Assembly: GCA_009760885.1 (NCBI GenBank)
Contig: CM019719.1
Coordinates: 26,343,084 to 26,407,083 of the forward strand
Length of the DNA: 64,000 bases
DNA from: Achatina immaculata
Taxonomy: Eukaryota > Mollusca > Gastropoda > Stylommatophora > Achatinidae
Direction: 5' to 3'
The position numbers were made by a program, and so were the translations under genes. How positions within the stretch are numbered: the stretch's first letter is position 1; the number at the start of each line of letters is the position of its first letter. Below are positions 45,217 through 57,279 of the stretch, piece by piece. Under the pieces are notes generated by a model, which was given only the letters and a program-made list of their open reading frames with translations, made no database searches and was not told the DNA's origin.

Positions 45217-45805
45217 AGAAGTGAAGAGTTTTGAATATATCTTGGATCATTATTAACTAATAATGAAGATACAATGAGGGAAATTAAAAAGAGGACATCT
45301 ATCGCTCTTCAAAAAGTAAAACAACAAACGAAGCTGTTTAGAGGAATAGACAGAACTACAAAAATAAGATTTTTAAAGGCATGCATCTTTCCCATCGCAA
45401 CATATGCCTGTGAGACCTGGACACTTAACAAAGCAGCTGAGAAACACATAAATGCCTTTGAATGTAAATGCTACAGAAGAGTTCTTCAAATATCATGGAC
45501 ACAAAAAAAAGAACAAATATATCCATACTACACAAACTTAATATTGAAGAAGGCTGGCTAGTAAAGAGGATGAAAAAGAGAAACTTAAATATTTTGGACC
45601 TGCTAAGCGTCATGATAATTTAGAGAAGACCGTCTTGGAAGGATACATAATAGGAAAAAGAAAGAGAGGACGACCAAGGCGACGATGGCTGCAAGACATT
45701 TTTGATCGTCTGCAAATAGATGCATCAGCAGCAGGCCATCTTGTTTACAACCTACAGGACTGCTGTTAGGGAGGCAAAGTTCCCCAAGGGACAGGCAAAT
45801 GACTG
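45217..45805 (+). mobile_element. LINE-B copy, 3' third
   Basis: Begins at the segment equivalent to 'EVESFEYLGSLLTN' and reaches the 3' terminus 'AKFPKGQAND'. Frameshifts occur near 45360, 45510 and 45590, and part of 'NREAYR' is deleted near 45750. Not coding. Confidence 0.9.
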
Positions 45806-45829
45806 AACGATCATTAAAGAGGAGATCGA

Positions 45830-46410
45830 ATTCCATAGTCTTCAGCATTTGGTATTTTATACTCCCTACCATTTGGTTTCTGATACCCCCACCATATGGT
45901 TTGATAATCCCAATAATTTGGCTTTTTACCCATCCTATTATTTGTTTTCTCATAATCGCTGTCATTTGGTTTCTCATACTCCTCATTTTCTGGTTTTCTG
46001 ATACCCCCATCATTTGATTTTTCATACCCAATCATTTAGTGTCTTTTATTCCCCCCCCCCCCCCCCCCAATTTCTCTTTCCCCCCCCCCCCCCCATCATT
46101 TCATTTATCATCCTCTCCATAAATTGCGTTTCTCATATCTCCATCATTGAATTTTTTTTTATAATCATTTCGTTTCTGATATCTCCACCATGTGGTTTCA
46201 CAATCTCAACCATTTGGCTTCTAATCTATCCTATAATTTGGTCTCTCATAATCCCTATCATTTGGTTTCTCACACTTCTCATCATTTGGTTTCTCATACT
46301 TCCATAATTTGGTTTCCGATAACCCGATCATTTGGTTTCTCATACTTTCATCATTTAATTTCTCATCCTCCCCATGGTTTTGTTTTTCATACTCTCATCA
46401 TTTATAATAA
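45830..46410. repeat. 23-bp minisatellite, part 1
   Basis: About 25 degenerate units of 'catcatttggtttctcatac' plus 'ttc', interrupted by C homopolymers (46051-46068 and 46081-46094). All plus frames give repetitive IWFLI/HLVSHT peptides. Confidence 0.88.
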
Positions 46411-46680
46411 GATAGCATAAAAATTAGATGTTATGAAATACCAGAGATTAGTTATGCTGATGACACAGTATTACTGTCAATAACACAAAAAAGGAATTGG
46501 AAAACTAATTATGTCAGTTCGTGAGATTAGCGAAGAGCAAAATCTCTATCTTAATGCGAAAAAAAATAAACAGATGACAACTGACAACACAAATAAAGCA
46601 GCTGAAACATGTATAAATGAGGAAAATTTGGAGGAGCTGTTAGGGAGGCACAGTTCCTCAAGGGACATGCAAATGACTGA
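46411..46680 (+). mobile_element. LINE-B internal-deletion derivative
   Basis: Starts at the RT segment 'RYADDTVLLST'-equivalent (46440-46490) and runs to 'ICINEEKLEE'. It then jumps directly to the last ~45 bp of LINE-B ('ctgttagggaggca.agttcc', 46638-46680). About 500 bp are missing between them. It sits inside the 23-bp array, whose repeats continue on both sides. Confidence 0.85.
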
Positions 46681-46900
46681 CTTCTCATTTACTCCTATCA
46701 TTTGGTTTCCAATACTTTCAATACCCAATTTCTCATACTCCCATAATTTCATTTCTCATACCCACGTCATTTGGGTTCTCATACCGTCATCATTTGCTTT
46801 ATCATACTTTCATTATTTGGTTTCTCATAACCCAATAAACTGGTTTATCATTGTTTTCATTATTTGGTTTCTCATTCCTCCATAATTTGGTTCACCTGTT
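46681..46900. repeat. 23-bp minisatellite, part 2
   Basis: Continuation of the array at 45830-46410, with the same 'catttggtttctcata' core. Confidence 0.85.
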
Positions 46901-46984
46901 TTCATAGTGGCATGGATATCCATGAATAAGTCTCTGATACAGGACTGAAATAAGAATTTGATTTCTGACAATGCTATATTTGCA

Positions 46985-47936
46985 TTTTGTTTAATCGTTG
47001 GCGAATCACAAATGGTGGTCAAAGGCCTCCTGTAAGGAAAGAAGGGATATGATCACCAGCGAAGTAAGGAATTCAGAGGATGACAAGCGGGTCCAGAAGG
47101 CAGTCCAACAGGCACAGCAAGGTCACTGGACAGCATGGGAGGAAGTTCTGCAGAGATCACTAACATGGAATGACATCTGGAAAATGGCACCCTTGAGGCT
47201 CAGCTTCATCATCAGAGCTACTTATGACCTTCTGCCTACAGGCTCTAACCTATACAAATGAGGTTCGTCAGAAGACCCAAAGTGCCCTTTCTGCAACGAA
47301 AGGTAAACATTTGAACATGTGCTGTCAGCATGTAGAGTTTCATTAGGTCAAGGACGCTACACCTGGCGGCACAACAGAGTGCTGCAGGAACTAGTAGCCA
47401 TTGTAGACATGGCAAGAGACAAAGCAAAGAACAACAAAGGAGATGAGATCCCACCTAAATACTTCATAGGCGCTGGTACGACATCGAATATTGAAATCAG
47501 GGACATTCCTTTACCATCACTGCTAGATGGGGGACATGACTGGGATGTGATAGCGGACCTGCTAGGAAGAAGAGAATACCCGAACAATAACACAGGAATG
47601 CCACCGATCATTGTAATGTACTCCATAGCAAAACAGGAAGTAATAATAATCGAGCTTACGGTTCCGAACGAAATTAGAATAGAGGAGAAGCATTTAATCA
47701 AATGTGAGAAGTACAATGATCTCAAGCAACTAAAGCAGGGGGCAGGAGTTAAGGCAACAGTAATAACTGTAGAAGTTGGAGCGAGAGGATTCGTAGCAAC
47801 ATCAGCATACGACCTATGTAAGCAACTGGGCATAAAGGGACAAGCAAGAGCAAGGGAATTGAAAAAGCCTTTCAGAAACAGCAGAAAAGGCCTCATGCTG
47901 ACTATGGAGTATGCGAAACATGCATTGAGAACATAA
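46985..47936 (+). pseudogene. 3' domain of a LINE resembling the restriction-like-endonuclease class
   Basis: The frame encodes 'WWSKASCKERRDMI', 'LRLSFIIRATYDLLPTGSNL', a zinc-finger-like 'CPFCNER.TFEHVLSAC' and 'GRYTWRHNRVLQEL', then a nuclease-like 'QEVIIIELTVPNEIRIEEKH' segment. Two stops interrupt it: TGA at 47259-47261 and TAA just after 'CNER'. The first acidic residue expected before the 'ELTVP' strand reads 'MPPIIVMYS', so the nuclease Asp seems lost. From 47319 on, 205 codons are open to the natural stop. Assignment to an R2-like/RLE group is from memory of the motif set and is not certain. Confidence 0.62.
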
Positions 47937-47961
47937 ATAATTTCGTTTGTCACAACCAATA

Positions 47962-48260
47962 CCGGTCCTCTTTAGCTAAATCGCTAAAATGCACTTCAAA
48001 GTGCAGTGACAACTGGAAGATCACGGGTTCAATTCCGGGACGGAAAAGAAAAGCAACAACTCACAAGACCGCTGGGAGTCATGACGCAGAGGGCCCACCA
48101 CCACCCCCCCCCCTTAGAGTGTCAGTTTAATAGGGCTGAAACACCTGTCTGAGGGGATGGAGGGGTACTTCCTCTGATGATCTGAAGGAATCGTGTTGTT
48201 GAACTCTACAGTATAGATTTTTCTGCATGTTGGCACTATTATATAAGAATTGATATTCTC
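47962..48260 (+). mobile_element. SINE-2, tRNA-derived
   Basis: The tRNA-like head has a B box 'gggttcaattcc' (48028-48039) and an A-box-like 'tagctaaatcgctaaaatg'. The body contains 'gggagtcatgacgcagaggg', a C run, 'cttagagtgtcagtttaata', 'acctgtctgaggggatg' and 'ctgatgatctgaaggaatcg'. It is homologous to 37365-37775, which lacks the head but has the central block amplified. Confidence 0.78.
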
Positions 48261-48554
48261 ACCTGCACTGTGTAATGAATGATCTAATATTAAATGAAGC
48301 TGTGCACCAAGTTTTTTACACTCATCCTTGCATGTGCTTTTTTAAAATGTATCAAACCATGACGCAATTTCGCTGTAAAAGTGCGTGAGAACAGGACATA
48401 GGGTTAATCTGATATATTAGTTGTTCTGTATTTTTGAAAGTACGGATAAGAGAATAATCTTTTTTTTTTGTCTCTTATTTTAGATTTTATTCATGCTGCT
48501 TATGTTTTTATTATCTGAATTACACTTAATGATTGGGAGGCGGGGAATGATGAG

Positions 48555-48640
48555 ATACAAAGGACAGAACATCAGGCGAGCAATCTAATTCTTCACCCTT
48601 TCAAAATAAAAACTGTTCGTTTGTTCTTTGTTCACCAAAC
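48555..48640 (-). repeat. Dispersed repeat R2, copy 3 (diverged)
   Basis: The reverse complement reads 'tttgaaagggtgaagaatta', then a pattern close to 28650-28700 ('tttcaaagggttaagaatta'). Weaker than copies 1 and 2. Confidence 0.5.
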
Positions 48641-48654
48641 TCTGTCCGTACTTT

Positions 48655-49270
48655 ATGTTTTCTTTCAACTAACGCAGTGGCCGAAGTGATAGCGAGGCCA
48701 CGTCTTGGACTGTAGACACCGAGTTCTATCCCCGATTGCGCCACTTTTCTAATCCACAAGAATTCTCGCTGGTGACGTGAGGTATATTCGCTGTTTTAGG
48801 ATCCACCTTCCAACGAGCAAATAGATTTGAGCATCTACGGACTTGCTTGAAGTAGAGTGATAACTGTATTGAGCGAGAGATCGGGGTGGCTACGGACTTG
48901 CTTGAAGTAGAGTGATAACTGTATTGAGCGAGAGATCGGGGCAGCTACGGACTTGCTTGAAGTAGAGTGATAACTGTATTGAGCGAGAGATCGGGGCAGC
49001 TACGGACTTGCCTGAAGTAGAGTGATAACTGTATTGAGCGAGAGATCGGGGCAGCTACGGACTTGCCTGAAGTAGAGTGATAACTGTATTGAGCGAGAGA
49101 TCGGGGCAGCTACGGACTTGCCTGAAGTAGAGTGATAACTGTATTGAGCGAGAGATCGGGGCAGCTACGGACTTGCCTGAAGTAGAGTGATAACTGTATT
49201 GAGCAGGAGATCGGGGCACCTATGGACATGTCCTGACTGATGGAAAGATAATACGAACTAACTAACTAAC
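48655..49270 (+). mobile_element. Candidate SINE-3, tRNA-like head, internal 55-bp array, AACT tail
   Basis: The head 'gcagtggccgaagtgatagc' has an A-box-like sequence and is followed by a degenerate B box 'gagttctatcc'. The body ends in 'aactaactaactaac' (49255-49269). Most of its length is a 55-bp minisatellite at 48836-49222. Confidence 0.5.
48836..49222. repeat. 55-bp minisatellite, about 7 copies
   Basis: Units: 'tacggacttgcctgaagtag', 'agtgataactgtattgagcg', 'agagatcggggcagc'. The first units have 'gcttgaag', later ones 'gcctgaag'; the last is diverged. Confidence 0.96.
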
Positions 49271-50450
49271 AGCCATAACTATACTTTTACAACCAAATAA
49301 AATTTTATACACTTATGAAAACATGATATTTTCTTTGCTAGCCGCTACATAGTGCTCATGACCGTATATAGTTCGTTTCGGCTAATTTGTTTTTCTTTTC
49401 ACCAATTTCCATTTTAAAAAATATTAATTTTTCTCTAGAAACTGGAATCAATCTTCTAAGATGTCCTTGTCCACTGGATACCTCTGAGAGTGTGGAGTTT
49501 AAGAGGACTTGCCTCAGGGACATTGCCATTTGCTATACAGAAACACAAACTCCTTGGAGAATGGGAAAATTAGAAAAAAAAAATTCGTTAATGGAAAAAA
49601 AAAGTTAATAAATTTGAAAAAGAAAAGGATGTTGATCCTCGTAGGCATTCATTAGTAAACTGTATTCATCGTTAAATGGCATAGATTCCAGAAACTTGTA
49701 GAAATTTTCCAGATAAATCTAAAATACGCCTTGGAAAATTGTTTAAGTACAAAAATGAAAAAAAGCAGCTTAAGTTAAAAAAGGAACGAAACAAAAATCG
49801 TCAGTTAATTAAGTTAAAAATTAATGAGCAATTATAAATGACGCAAAATGTTACGATTCAGGAACACAAGAAACGCTAATTGAACAGAATAACCTGAAAA
49901 CAAACAGGAGAATAAAAGAAAAAAAAACAGTTCGATAAAATCTTTACTACAGTTAGTAGTAATAGCACTGAGTTATCAGACCAAGTGTAATTATAGAGCC
50001 CGTGTGTGGTCTGTCATGGGGCTTTACAAAATAAACATAGAGCTAGGGAGAAAGAACATGGGGAGGGGGAAAATGTGGGGCACTCATGAAGACCTCCTAC
50101 TGCCGATGAGATTCATGAAGGCAACCCGTTTCTAGATGGCTGAACGTTTGAAACTGAATGTAGAGGAAGAATACGAGAAAATAGATTACAATAATTAGTT
50201 ATAAATGTTTGTGACATTTCAGTTAAGAATCACCACACGAACAGAAACGAAATCATTTACAAAGATAATGAAAATATCTATACCGAAAAAAAAAAGAAAC
50301 CACAATGGAAATTGTTAGGACAGACAGCTGAATAATATGAATACCTTAATAGGTACAACATTCCAGCAAAAGTAAACACGTGATTACCTTAACAGGGATA
50401 ACTTTACAGTAGACATCACAAAGATAGCATAGATCCTGGGTTTAACATCA
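49271..50450. other. Mostly unassigned; short dispersed block at 50085-50155
   Basis: The only homology found is 'acctcctactgccgatgaga' plus 'ttcatgaaggcaacccg', the inverted, diverged equivalent of 9145-9210. Otherwise A-rich sequence with no gene seen. Confidence 0.45.
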
Positions 50451-50469
50451 GTCATGAATGTGAGCAGAT

Positions 50470-53400
50470 AATTTCAAAAGATACCGATCTGGTGGTGAGT
50501 CCCCCAGGCCAGATAGATCTAATTTTAACACTGGGGAAGAGTGTGAGACAGAGGTCAGTACTAGTAATTGTGATGACGGGCAAAATCCTGACGGTGTTAC
50601 CAAGGAAAACCCCTGCATCAAACTAAAAGGAAAAATAAGAGTAGGAACATGGAATGTAAGAAGTATGTATGAAGGAAAATATCAAGTAATAAGCGACGAG
50701 ATGAAAAGAACGGGGATACACATTTTGGGAATCTGCGAACATCGATGGAAAGGATCATGACACTTTAAGAGCGTTAATGATAATATATTTATATATTCTG
50801 GCGGAGAAGTAGGAGGAAAGAACGGAGTGGCTTTTTATTTGGACAAATCAACATCAAAAGCATTACTAGGCTACAATCCAGTAAGTGATAGAATCCTCAC
50901 AATCAGACTTAAGGGCATTCCTAGAAATGTAACAATCACCCAGATATATGCACCTACATCAGCAGCAGAAGAAGAGGAAGTAGAAAACTTTTATAACACA
51001 CTGCAAACGACAATAGACCAGGTACGGAAAAATGATACTGTATTAATAATGGGTGATTTTAATGCAAAAATTGGTACAGAAAGAGCAGAAGATGAAGGAC
51101 ATGTTGTAGGGAAATTTAGCATAGGACATAGAAATGAGGCAGGTGACAATCTAGTGGCGTTTTGCATGGAAAATGAGCTAATGATCGCTAACACACTTTT
51201 AAAACAACATCCAAGAAGACTTTACACATGGACATCACCTGATGGGAAAACCAGGAATCAAATAGATTACATTTTAGTGCAGAGAAGGTGGAGGTCAAGC
51301 ATAACATCAGCAAAAACTTTACCAGGTGCTGATTGTGACACGGACCATGAGTTATTGATAGCAGACATGAAGATAAAGATAAAAAAGATAGTTACGGGAT
51401 CAAGACCACTCCGCTTTGACCTTACAAATATACCAGAGCAATACGGTATAGAAGTGAAGAACCGTTTCGAAATCCTGATGGCTGTACAGGAGGAGATTAC
51501 ACCAGATGAATTAGCTATGCAGGCCAAAGATATCTTAGTAACAACAGCTAAAGACATGGTTCCAGTAAAGAAAACACAAAAGAATAGATGGATCACAGCA
51601 GGTACACTAGAACTGATAAAACAATGTAGAGAAATGAAGACGCAATGGAAAGTGACAAACAACAACAAAGATAAATATAAAACTTTAACAAAAGAAGTAC
51701 GAAGAAACATAAGAAAAGACAAAAAACAATACATACAAGATTGTTGTGAAAGAATAGAAGAACATCAGAAGTGTGGAAGAGATAGTGAAATGTTTAAAGA
51801 AATGAAGACATTGACGAGAAATGTCACACCTAAGCTAAATGTAATTTGTGATGAGATGGGGAATACCCTGACAGAGACAGAGGAAATTCTAGAAAGATGG
51901 AAGGAATATTGCAAAAGAATGTATGAAACAACCGACTGTGGAAGCAGAAATCAACAGTGTGAATTATTATTGGAGGAGAAAGAACCCAAGCCGACAACAG
52001 AAGAAGTTTTATGGGCAATAAAGAATCTGAAAAATGGTAAATCACCAGGATGTGATGAGATAACAGCTGAATTTATTAAAGCAGGAGGAAAGGAATGTGC
52101 AACAATCTATCATGCACTATGTAAAAAGATATGGCATTCAGGAGTTTGGCCAAAAGAATGGAAAAGAACTGTATTCATACCACTGCCAAAAAAAGGATAA
52201 CCTGAAATTATGCACCAACTACAGAACTGTTGCTCTGATTAGTCATGCCAGTAAAATTCTGTTAAAAATCATAATGGGTAGACTTCGAAAGAAAATAGAA
52301 GAAGAAGTCAATATGGTCCAAGCTGGTTTCAGGCAAGGAAGAGGATCAAGAGATCATATATTCAATATAAGATTAATAATAGAGAAATGCAGAGAGTTTA
52401 ATGTGAATCTATATTTATCCTTTATAGACTACTCAAAGGCATTTGATTGTGTACAACACCAGAAACTTTGGGAAATAATGGAAAAAATGGGATTTCCAAC
52501 ACATTTGATACAATTAACATCACTGCTGTATCTAGACCAACAAGCAGCAGTAAGAATAAATGGTGAAACAACAACTTGGTTTGACATAAAACAAGGGGTC
52601 CGTCAGGGATGCATATTGTCACCCTATTTATTTAACTTGTATACTGAAAATATAATGAGGAATGTTAGAGAAGATGTAGACAAAGAATATTACGATGCCA
52701 TAACAGTTGGAGGTTATGAAATACCAGAGATTAGATATGCTGATGACACAGTATTGCTGTCCACAACACAAAAAGGAATGAAAAAACTAATTATGTCAGT
52801 CCGCAAGAACAGCGAAGAGCAGAACCTCTATCTTAATGCAAAGAAAACTAAATTGATGACAACTGACAAAACAAACAAGGCAACTGAAATATGTATCAAT
52901 GAGGAAAAACTGGAAGAAGTGGAGAGTTTTGAATATCTTGGATCACTACTAACTAATAATGGAGATACAATGAGGGAAATTAAAAGGAGGACATCTATCG
53001 CTCTTCAGAAAGTAAAACAAATAAAGAATCTGTGGAGAGGAGCAGACAGAACCACAAAAATAAGATTTTTAAGGGCATGGATCTTTCCCATAGCAATATA
53101 TGCCCGTGAGACCTGGACACTTAACAAAACAGCTGAGAAACACATAAATGCCTTTGAATGTAAATGCTACAGAAGAGTTCTCCAAATATCGTGGACACAA
53201 AAAAAGAACAAATATATCCATACTACAAGAGCTTAATATTGAAGAAGGCTGGCTAGTGAAGAGGATTAAAGAGAGAAAACTTAAATATTTTGGACACATT
53301 AAACGTCATGATAATTTAGAGAAGACCGTATTGGAAGGATACATAAAGGGAAAAAGAAAAAGAGGAAGACCAAGACGAAGATGGCTGCAAGACATCGTTG

Positions 53401-53525
53401 ACGATCTTGAAATGGATGCAACAGCAGCAGGCCATCTTGCTCACAACCGAGAGGCCTACAGGAGTGCTGTTTGGGAGGCAAAGTTCCACAAGGGACATGC
53501 AAATGAATGAATGAATGAATGACCG
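50470..53525 (+). mobile_element. LINE-B, best copy, nearly complete
   Basis: About 3.05 kb: a short 5' leader, APE endonuclease, RT, C-terminal domain, and a GAAT tail at 53505-53521. The 5' end is uncertain. Only three coding lesions are seen (below), two in A runs, so it is the likely reference copy for the eight other LINE-B fragments in the window. Confidence 0.93.
50620..53510 (+). pseudogene. LINE-B endonuclease/reverse transcriptase, nearly intact
   Basis: Endonuclease: VGTWNVRSMYEGK, GICEHRWKG, IYAPTSAAEEEEVENF, MGDFNAKIG, RNQIDYILV and DTDHELL, with catalytic residues present. RT: KNGKSPGCDEITAEFIK, PLPKKG, VQAGFRQGRGSRDHIF, LSFIDYSKAFDCV, GVRQGCILSPYLF and YADDTVLLS. C-terminus: 'GRPRRRWLQDIVDD' and 'REAKFHKGHANE'-like, ending at 53508. 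Lesions: TGA at 50758-50760; a shift in the A run at 52189-52196 ('PLPKKG'); a shift in the A run near 53199-53205 ('SWTQK'), where the copy at 35.4 kb has one A fewer and stays in frame. It nicks target DNA and copies its own RNA there. Confidence 0.92.
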
Positions 53526-54835
53526 AGTGAAGGCTTATTACACAGCCCTGACTATCTATTTGATTACTTGAGGAAAACGAACTTAATTTGCTATCATCTT
53601 CCCCCCCCCCCCCAATCCCCTACATAAACCCTAGGATTGTCACTTCTAATGATTTAATGAAAGAGTTTACGATGTGAAATGCTCGCCTCAAGCCTAAGGC
53701 ATATTCATATAAACATCAGTTTTTCCGTATCCTACATACATGTGTATTAGTTCGCAGCCGAGACAGTTCTACTGTCCCATGCACATGTATAAATAGTTAT
53801 CAATTTGTGCACATAAATATCTTCATTCACCTTGAAAATCTAATAAGAATTAGAAGAAAAATTGACGCGAGCACTCGTAATTGAAATGAAATTGGCAAAT
53901 GAAGAATTAATAAGCAGAATTCTAAAACAAGTGCATAATGGATCATGTAAAATGAATGCATATACATAGAATGCATTACAGTTAAGGGGATTCGTACGGT
54001 ACATTCACACACACACACACACGCACACGCACACACACACACACACACGCAAAGAGTACGCTGTTTGGTATATACTTTGATCTGAAGTTTATCTTGGACA
54101 GACATTTTTCTTCTCATAACAAAGTAGGAGACAACTGCAGAAGGTTACCGCCCCTTATTATTGAAAGCGCTAACGATCTAGCTCTGCCACAAAGTTAATA
54201 CTCGTAGTTGTTCACCTTTGCCCCAGAGTTACTGGTTTTTCACCTTGGGCCACTGTGACACTATTGTCCTAGTCGTGAATGATTTATGTTATTAGATTAA
54301 AAAAAAAGCGCAGTTTATTGTTTTACAAATATATTGTCTCAGGTCATGGGTTTTAAAAAAAAAAAAATCTAATGTGAGATTTTAAAACTGACTTCCCTAA
54401 CTCCGTAGTAACTGTTCAGGACATGCAGCCTTAATCTGTCAGTTTCAAAGTATTCATCTTTCCTCCTTCCTTTCCTTCCCCTTCCCAAGCACCCACACCC
54501 CTACCCCATCCTCCGCCAGGAAACTTTTTTAAAAAATGGTAAGTTTAAATAACAGTTTCCCCTTCCCCCCCCCCCCCCCCCATACAAATATTGAAATACA
54601 ATGTGGTTTATTAAAAGAAATACATATTTTTAATAATAATAATAATAATAATAATCATGTTGTGCAGTTTTCCCTAAAGTGGGTCTCCAAAGTAATCTGT
54701 CCCTTGCTTTCAACTTACAACTGACAAAGCTGATTCTTGCCGTCTGTTGATGTTATTCCTCCTTCCATGTCGTTGTCTTCTCCCTTCTCTCTTTTTTTCA
54801 TTCCGCCTTTCCTTCGGATGCGATCTTCACTAACA
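53526..54835. repeat. Unassigned DNA with microsatellites
   Basis: Contains C runs (53601-53613, 54564-54580), a CA tract at 54006-54049, A runs near 54300 and 54356-54367, and an AAT tract at 54631-54654. No gene. Confidence 0.7.
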
Positions 54836-54837
54836 TA

Positions 54838-55500
54838 GTCAGTCAGTCAGTCTTTTGGTTGTTCTTTGCGGAACTTTGCCTCCATAACAGCTCTCCTGTA
54901 GGCCTCTCGGTTGTGAGCAAGATGCCCTGCTGCTGATGCATCCATCTGCAGATCATCAATGATGTCTTGGAACCATCTTCGCCTTGGTCGTCCTCTCTTT
55001 CGTTTTCCCATTATTTACCCTTCTAGGACTGTCTTCTCAAAATTCAAATGACGTTTAATATGTCCAAAATACTTAAGTTCTCGCTGTTTATTTCTTTACT
55101 AGCCAACCTTGTTTAGTACTGAGCTCTTTTTAATGCCCACATGGGCTTGCTAGATAATTTTACCACGTGTGTGGTGAGGGTTTGTTGATTAAAATAGCCA
55201 AAAGGCATGGTGCCTTCCGTGCCAGGTAAGTACTGAGCTCTTGTAGCACGGATATACTTGTTCTTTCTTTTCCTATGTCCATGATATTTGAAGAAATCTT
55301 CTGTAGCATTTGCATTCAAATGCGTTTATGTGTTTCTCACTGTTTTGATAAGTGTTCAGGTCTCACAGGCATATGTTGTGACTGGAAAGACGAAAGCCCT
55401 TAAAAACCTTATTTTTGTAACTCTGTCTGTTCCTCTCAAAGTTTCTTCAGTTGCTTTAATTTTTGAAGTGTGATAGATTCATATAACATATTATACCATT
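54838..55500 (-). mobile_element. LINE-B copy with 100-bp insertion
   Basis: Reverse complement of the LINE-B C-terminal region with a GTCA/GACT-type tail at 54838-54855. It is interrupted between two copies of 'agtactgagctctt' (55115-55128 and 55229-55242). Frameshifts near 55010 and 55090. The upstream end lies near 55500. Confidence 0.88.
55129..55228. mobile_element. 100-bp insertion with 14-bp target duplication
   Basis: Unknown insert in LINE-B, exactly bounded by 'agtactgagctctt'. It contains a local inverted pair ('ggcatggtgcc' region) and no tail, tRNA boxes or frame. It could be a very short SINE or a truncated element. Confidence 0.65.
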
Positions 55501-55929
55501 TTATATGGCCAAGATATTTTAGTTATCTTCTCATTATATCTTTCATTATCTCTCTTTTCTATTTCAGTTGAATTACCTTTGAAATCCACAGCACACCTTT
55601 TTTTTTTTACTATATTCGGGTTATAAGAAAGCGAAATATTGTCTCATTTAGTTCAGCCTTATCTCTTGGCCGAAACCATATTCACCGATCTCCCACTTCC
55701 GGGATTTCAAGACCTCGAGGTCAAGAAGCCCTGTCCTAAGCCAAGAAAATCGATGAAGCTTCAAACGAATTAAAGCCCTGACCCAGAGTTCAGCTGGGCC
55801 TGGAGGTGCAAAGATCACAGGATGATTTAAATATTCCCACAGAGCACTAAGATGGATGTGAATAATCTGTCCAAGTTAAACAAACTTAAAGTCCACACAG
55901 CAACATCCGCCGTGCTTGATATCTATGTC

Positions 55930-56010
55930 AGTCAGTCAGTCAATAAGTCGGTCAATCTGCATGTCCCTTGTGGAACTTTGCCTCCCTAACAGCTCTCATG
56001 TAGGTTTATC
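55930..56010 (-). mobile_element. LINE-B terminal stub
   Basis: Only about 50 bp of the 3' terminus ('gcatgtcccttgtggaactt', 'tgcctccctaacagctctc') after a GTCA tail (55928-55944). Confidence 0.8.
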
Positions 56011-56350
56011 TGACCTCCCATGTTGCTGTTTGGGTTTCTTGGTATATTTCCAGAAGGTAGTTTACCATTGCTTTCCTTTCGGGCAGTGACTGTACTAGTC
56101 AGTGATCGTAGCCATTGTCCCTACATTCAGATCATCTGCCTACCATCATAGAATGGTGACCATAACCAACATTATCTGTCGGCTGCTCTCCCATCCCATC
56201 CACCACCTGCTCCCATGGCTTCACGTCACCCTGATCGGGGGCCTATACGGGTACTCTACCTTGCCCAAAGGTGTCCCGTAGACTAACGGAGGTAAGCTGG
56301 AGTCTTACTTCTCCTTTGATAGGGGATGCCCCTACCCGGCTAACCATCCA
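56011..56350. other. Unassigned GC-richer block
   Basis: Higher GC than its surroundings, without frame or known motif ('cctgatcgggggcctatacg', 'gggatgcccctacccggcta'). It could be the leader of a LINE or another dispersed repeat. Only one copy is present here, so this cannot be tested internally. Confidence 0.35.
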
Positions 56351-57279
56351 GATTTCTATAGAAGATTTAAATCTAGCACGATATATTAGCTAAGATTACA
56401 GTACACTTTTAAAAAAGTACTGTTGATCACCGGTTCATGTTGCACCAAGCAGCACTCCGTGATAGCACATGAGTAGTGTTAACATTTTCCAAACAGGAGT
56501 TCAAGATTAATGTACATGAAAACAAAACAACAAGCAAAATACCAGCTACAGATTAGCATCAGAACTGATAACATTAACCAACCTCGCGCATAAGAATTAA
56601 AAATACCTTCGATAACGGATGGAATACTTGACCAAGAAATCGATTCTAGAATCCACGAGCTCAATAAATTAACATATCAAACTTCCCCTATTTTGACAAA
56701 TAAAATAGCACGAGATCGAGAATGAACCAAGAGGGACACTGATACATTTCATTTCTATAAAGAAATAGTGGCGCCAGAGCCATGCTTGTGTTGTAGGAGT
56801 AATAATTTTTAAATGGGGGTGGGGGGGGGTGGGGGGGGGGTAATATTTCTCTGTTATTTTTGTGATGTTATATTATATTTTTAATGTTGATATCTTATCT
56901 TTATAGGTACGTGAAGAATGAAGATTGCACAGACTAACACATTCACACACTACACCAATGAAAAAAAAACAAACTCGATCAATACTACTTTTTCAAATAA
57001 TCATAAACTTATATTGTTGTTCAATCATCTGTTTACACAGTAAAATCAAACAAAAGATCATTATATATAGCTTGTTATTTATCAGTTTACATTGTTATCA
57101 GTGAAAATCACTAAAACAATTTCCTTAAATATTTAACCTCCTATAAAAACATAATTTCAACAGTGGAATTTACTACAAATCAATAAAACACCTTATACGT
57201 ATGTTTGGGTCGGTATATATATATATACTCACAAACTATCATATAAAAATGATTGAAATTCAGATTTGTACGAACGTAG
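56351..57279. other. No recognised feature
   Basis: AT-rich DNA with a G run at 56815-56840. No gene or element recognised. Confidence 0.4.
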
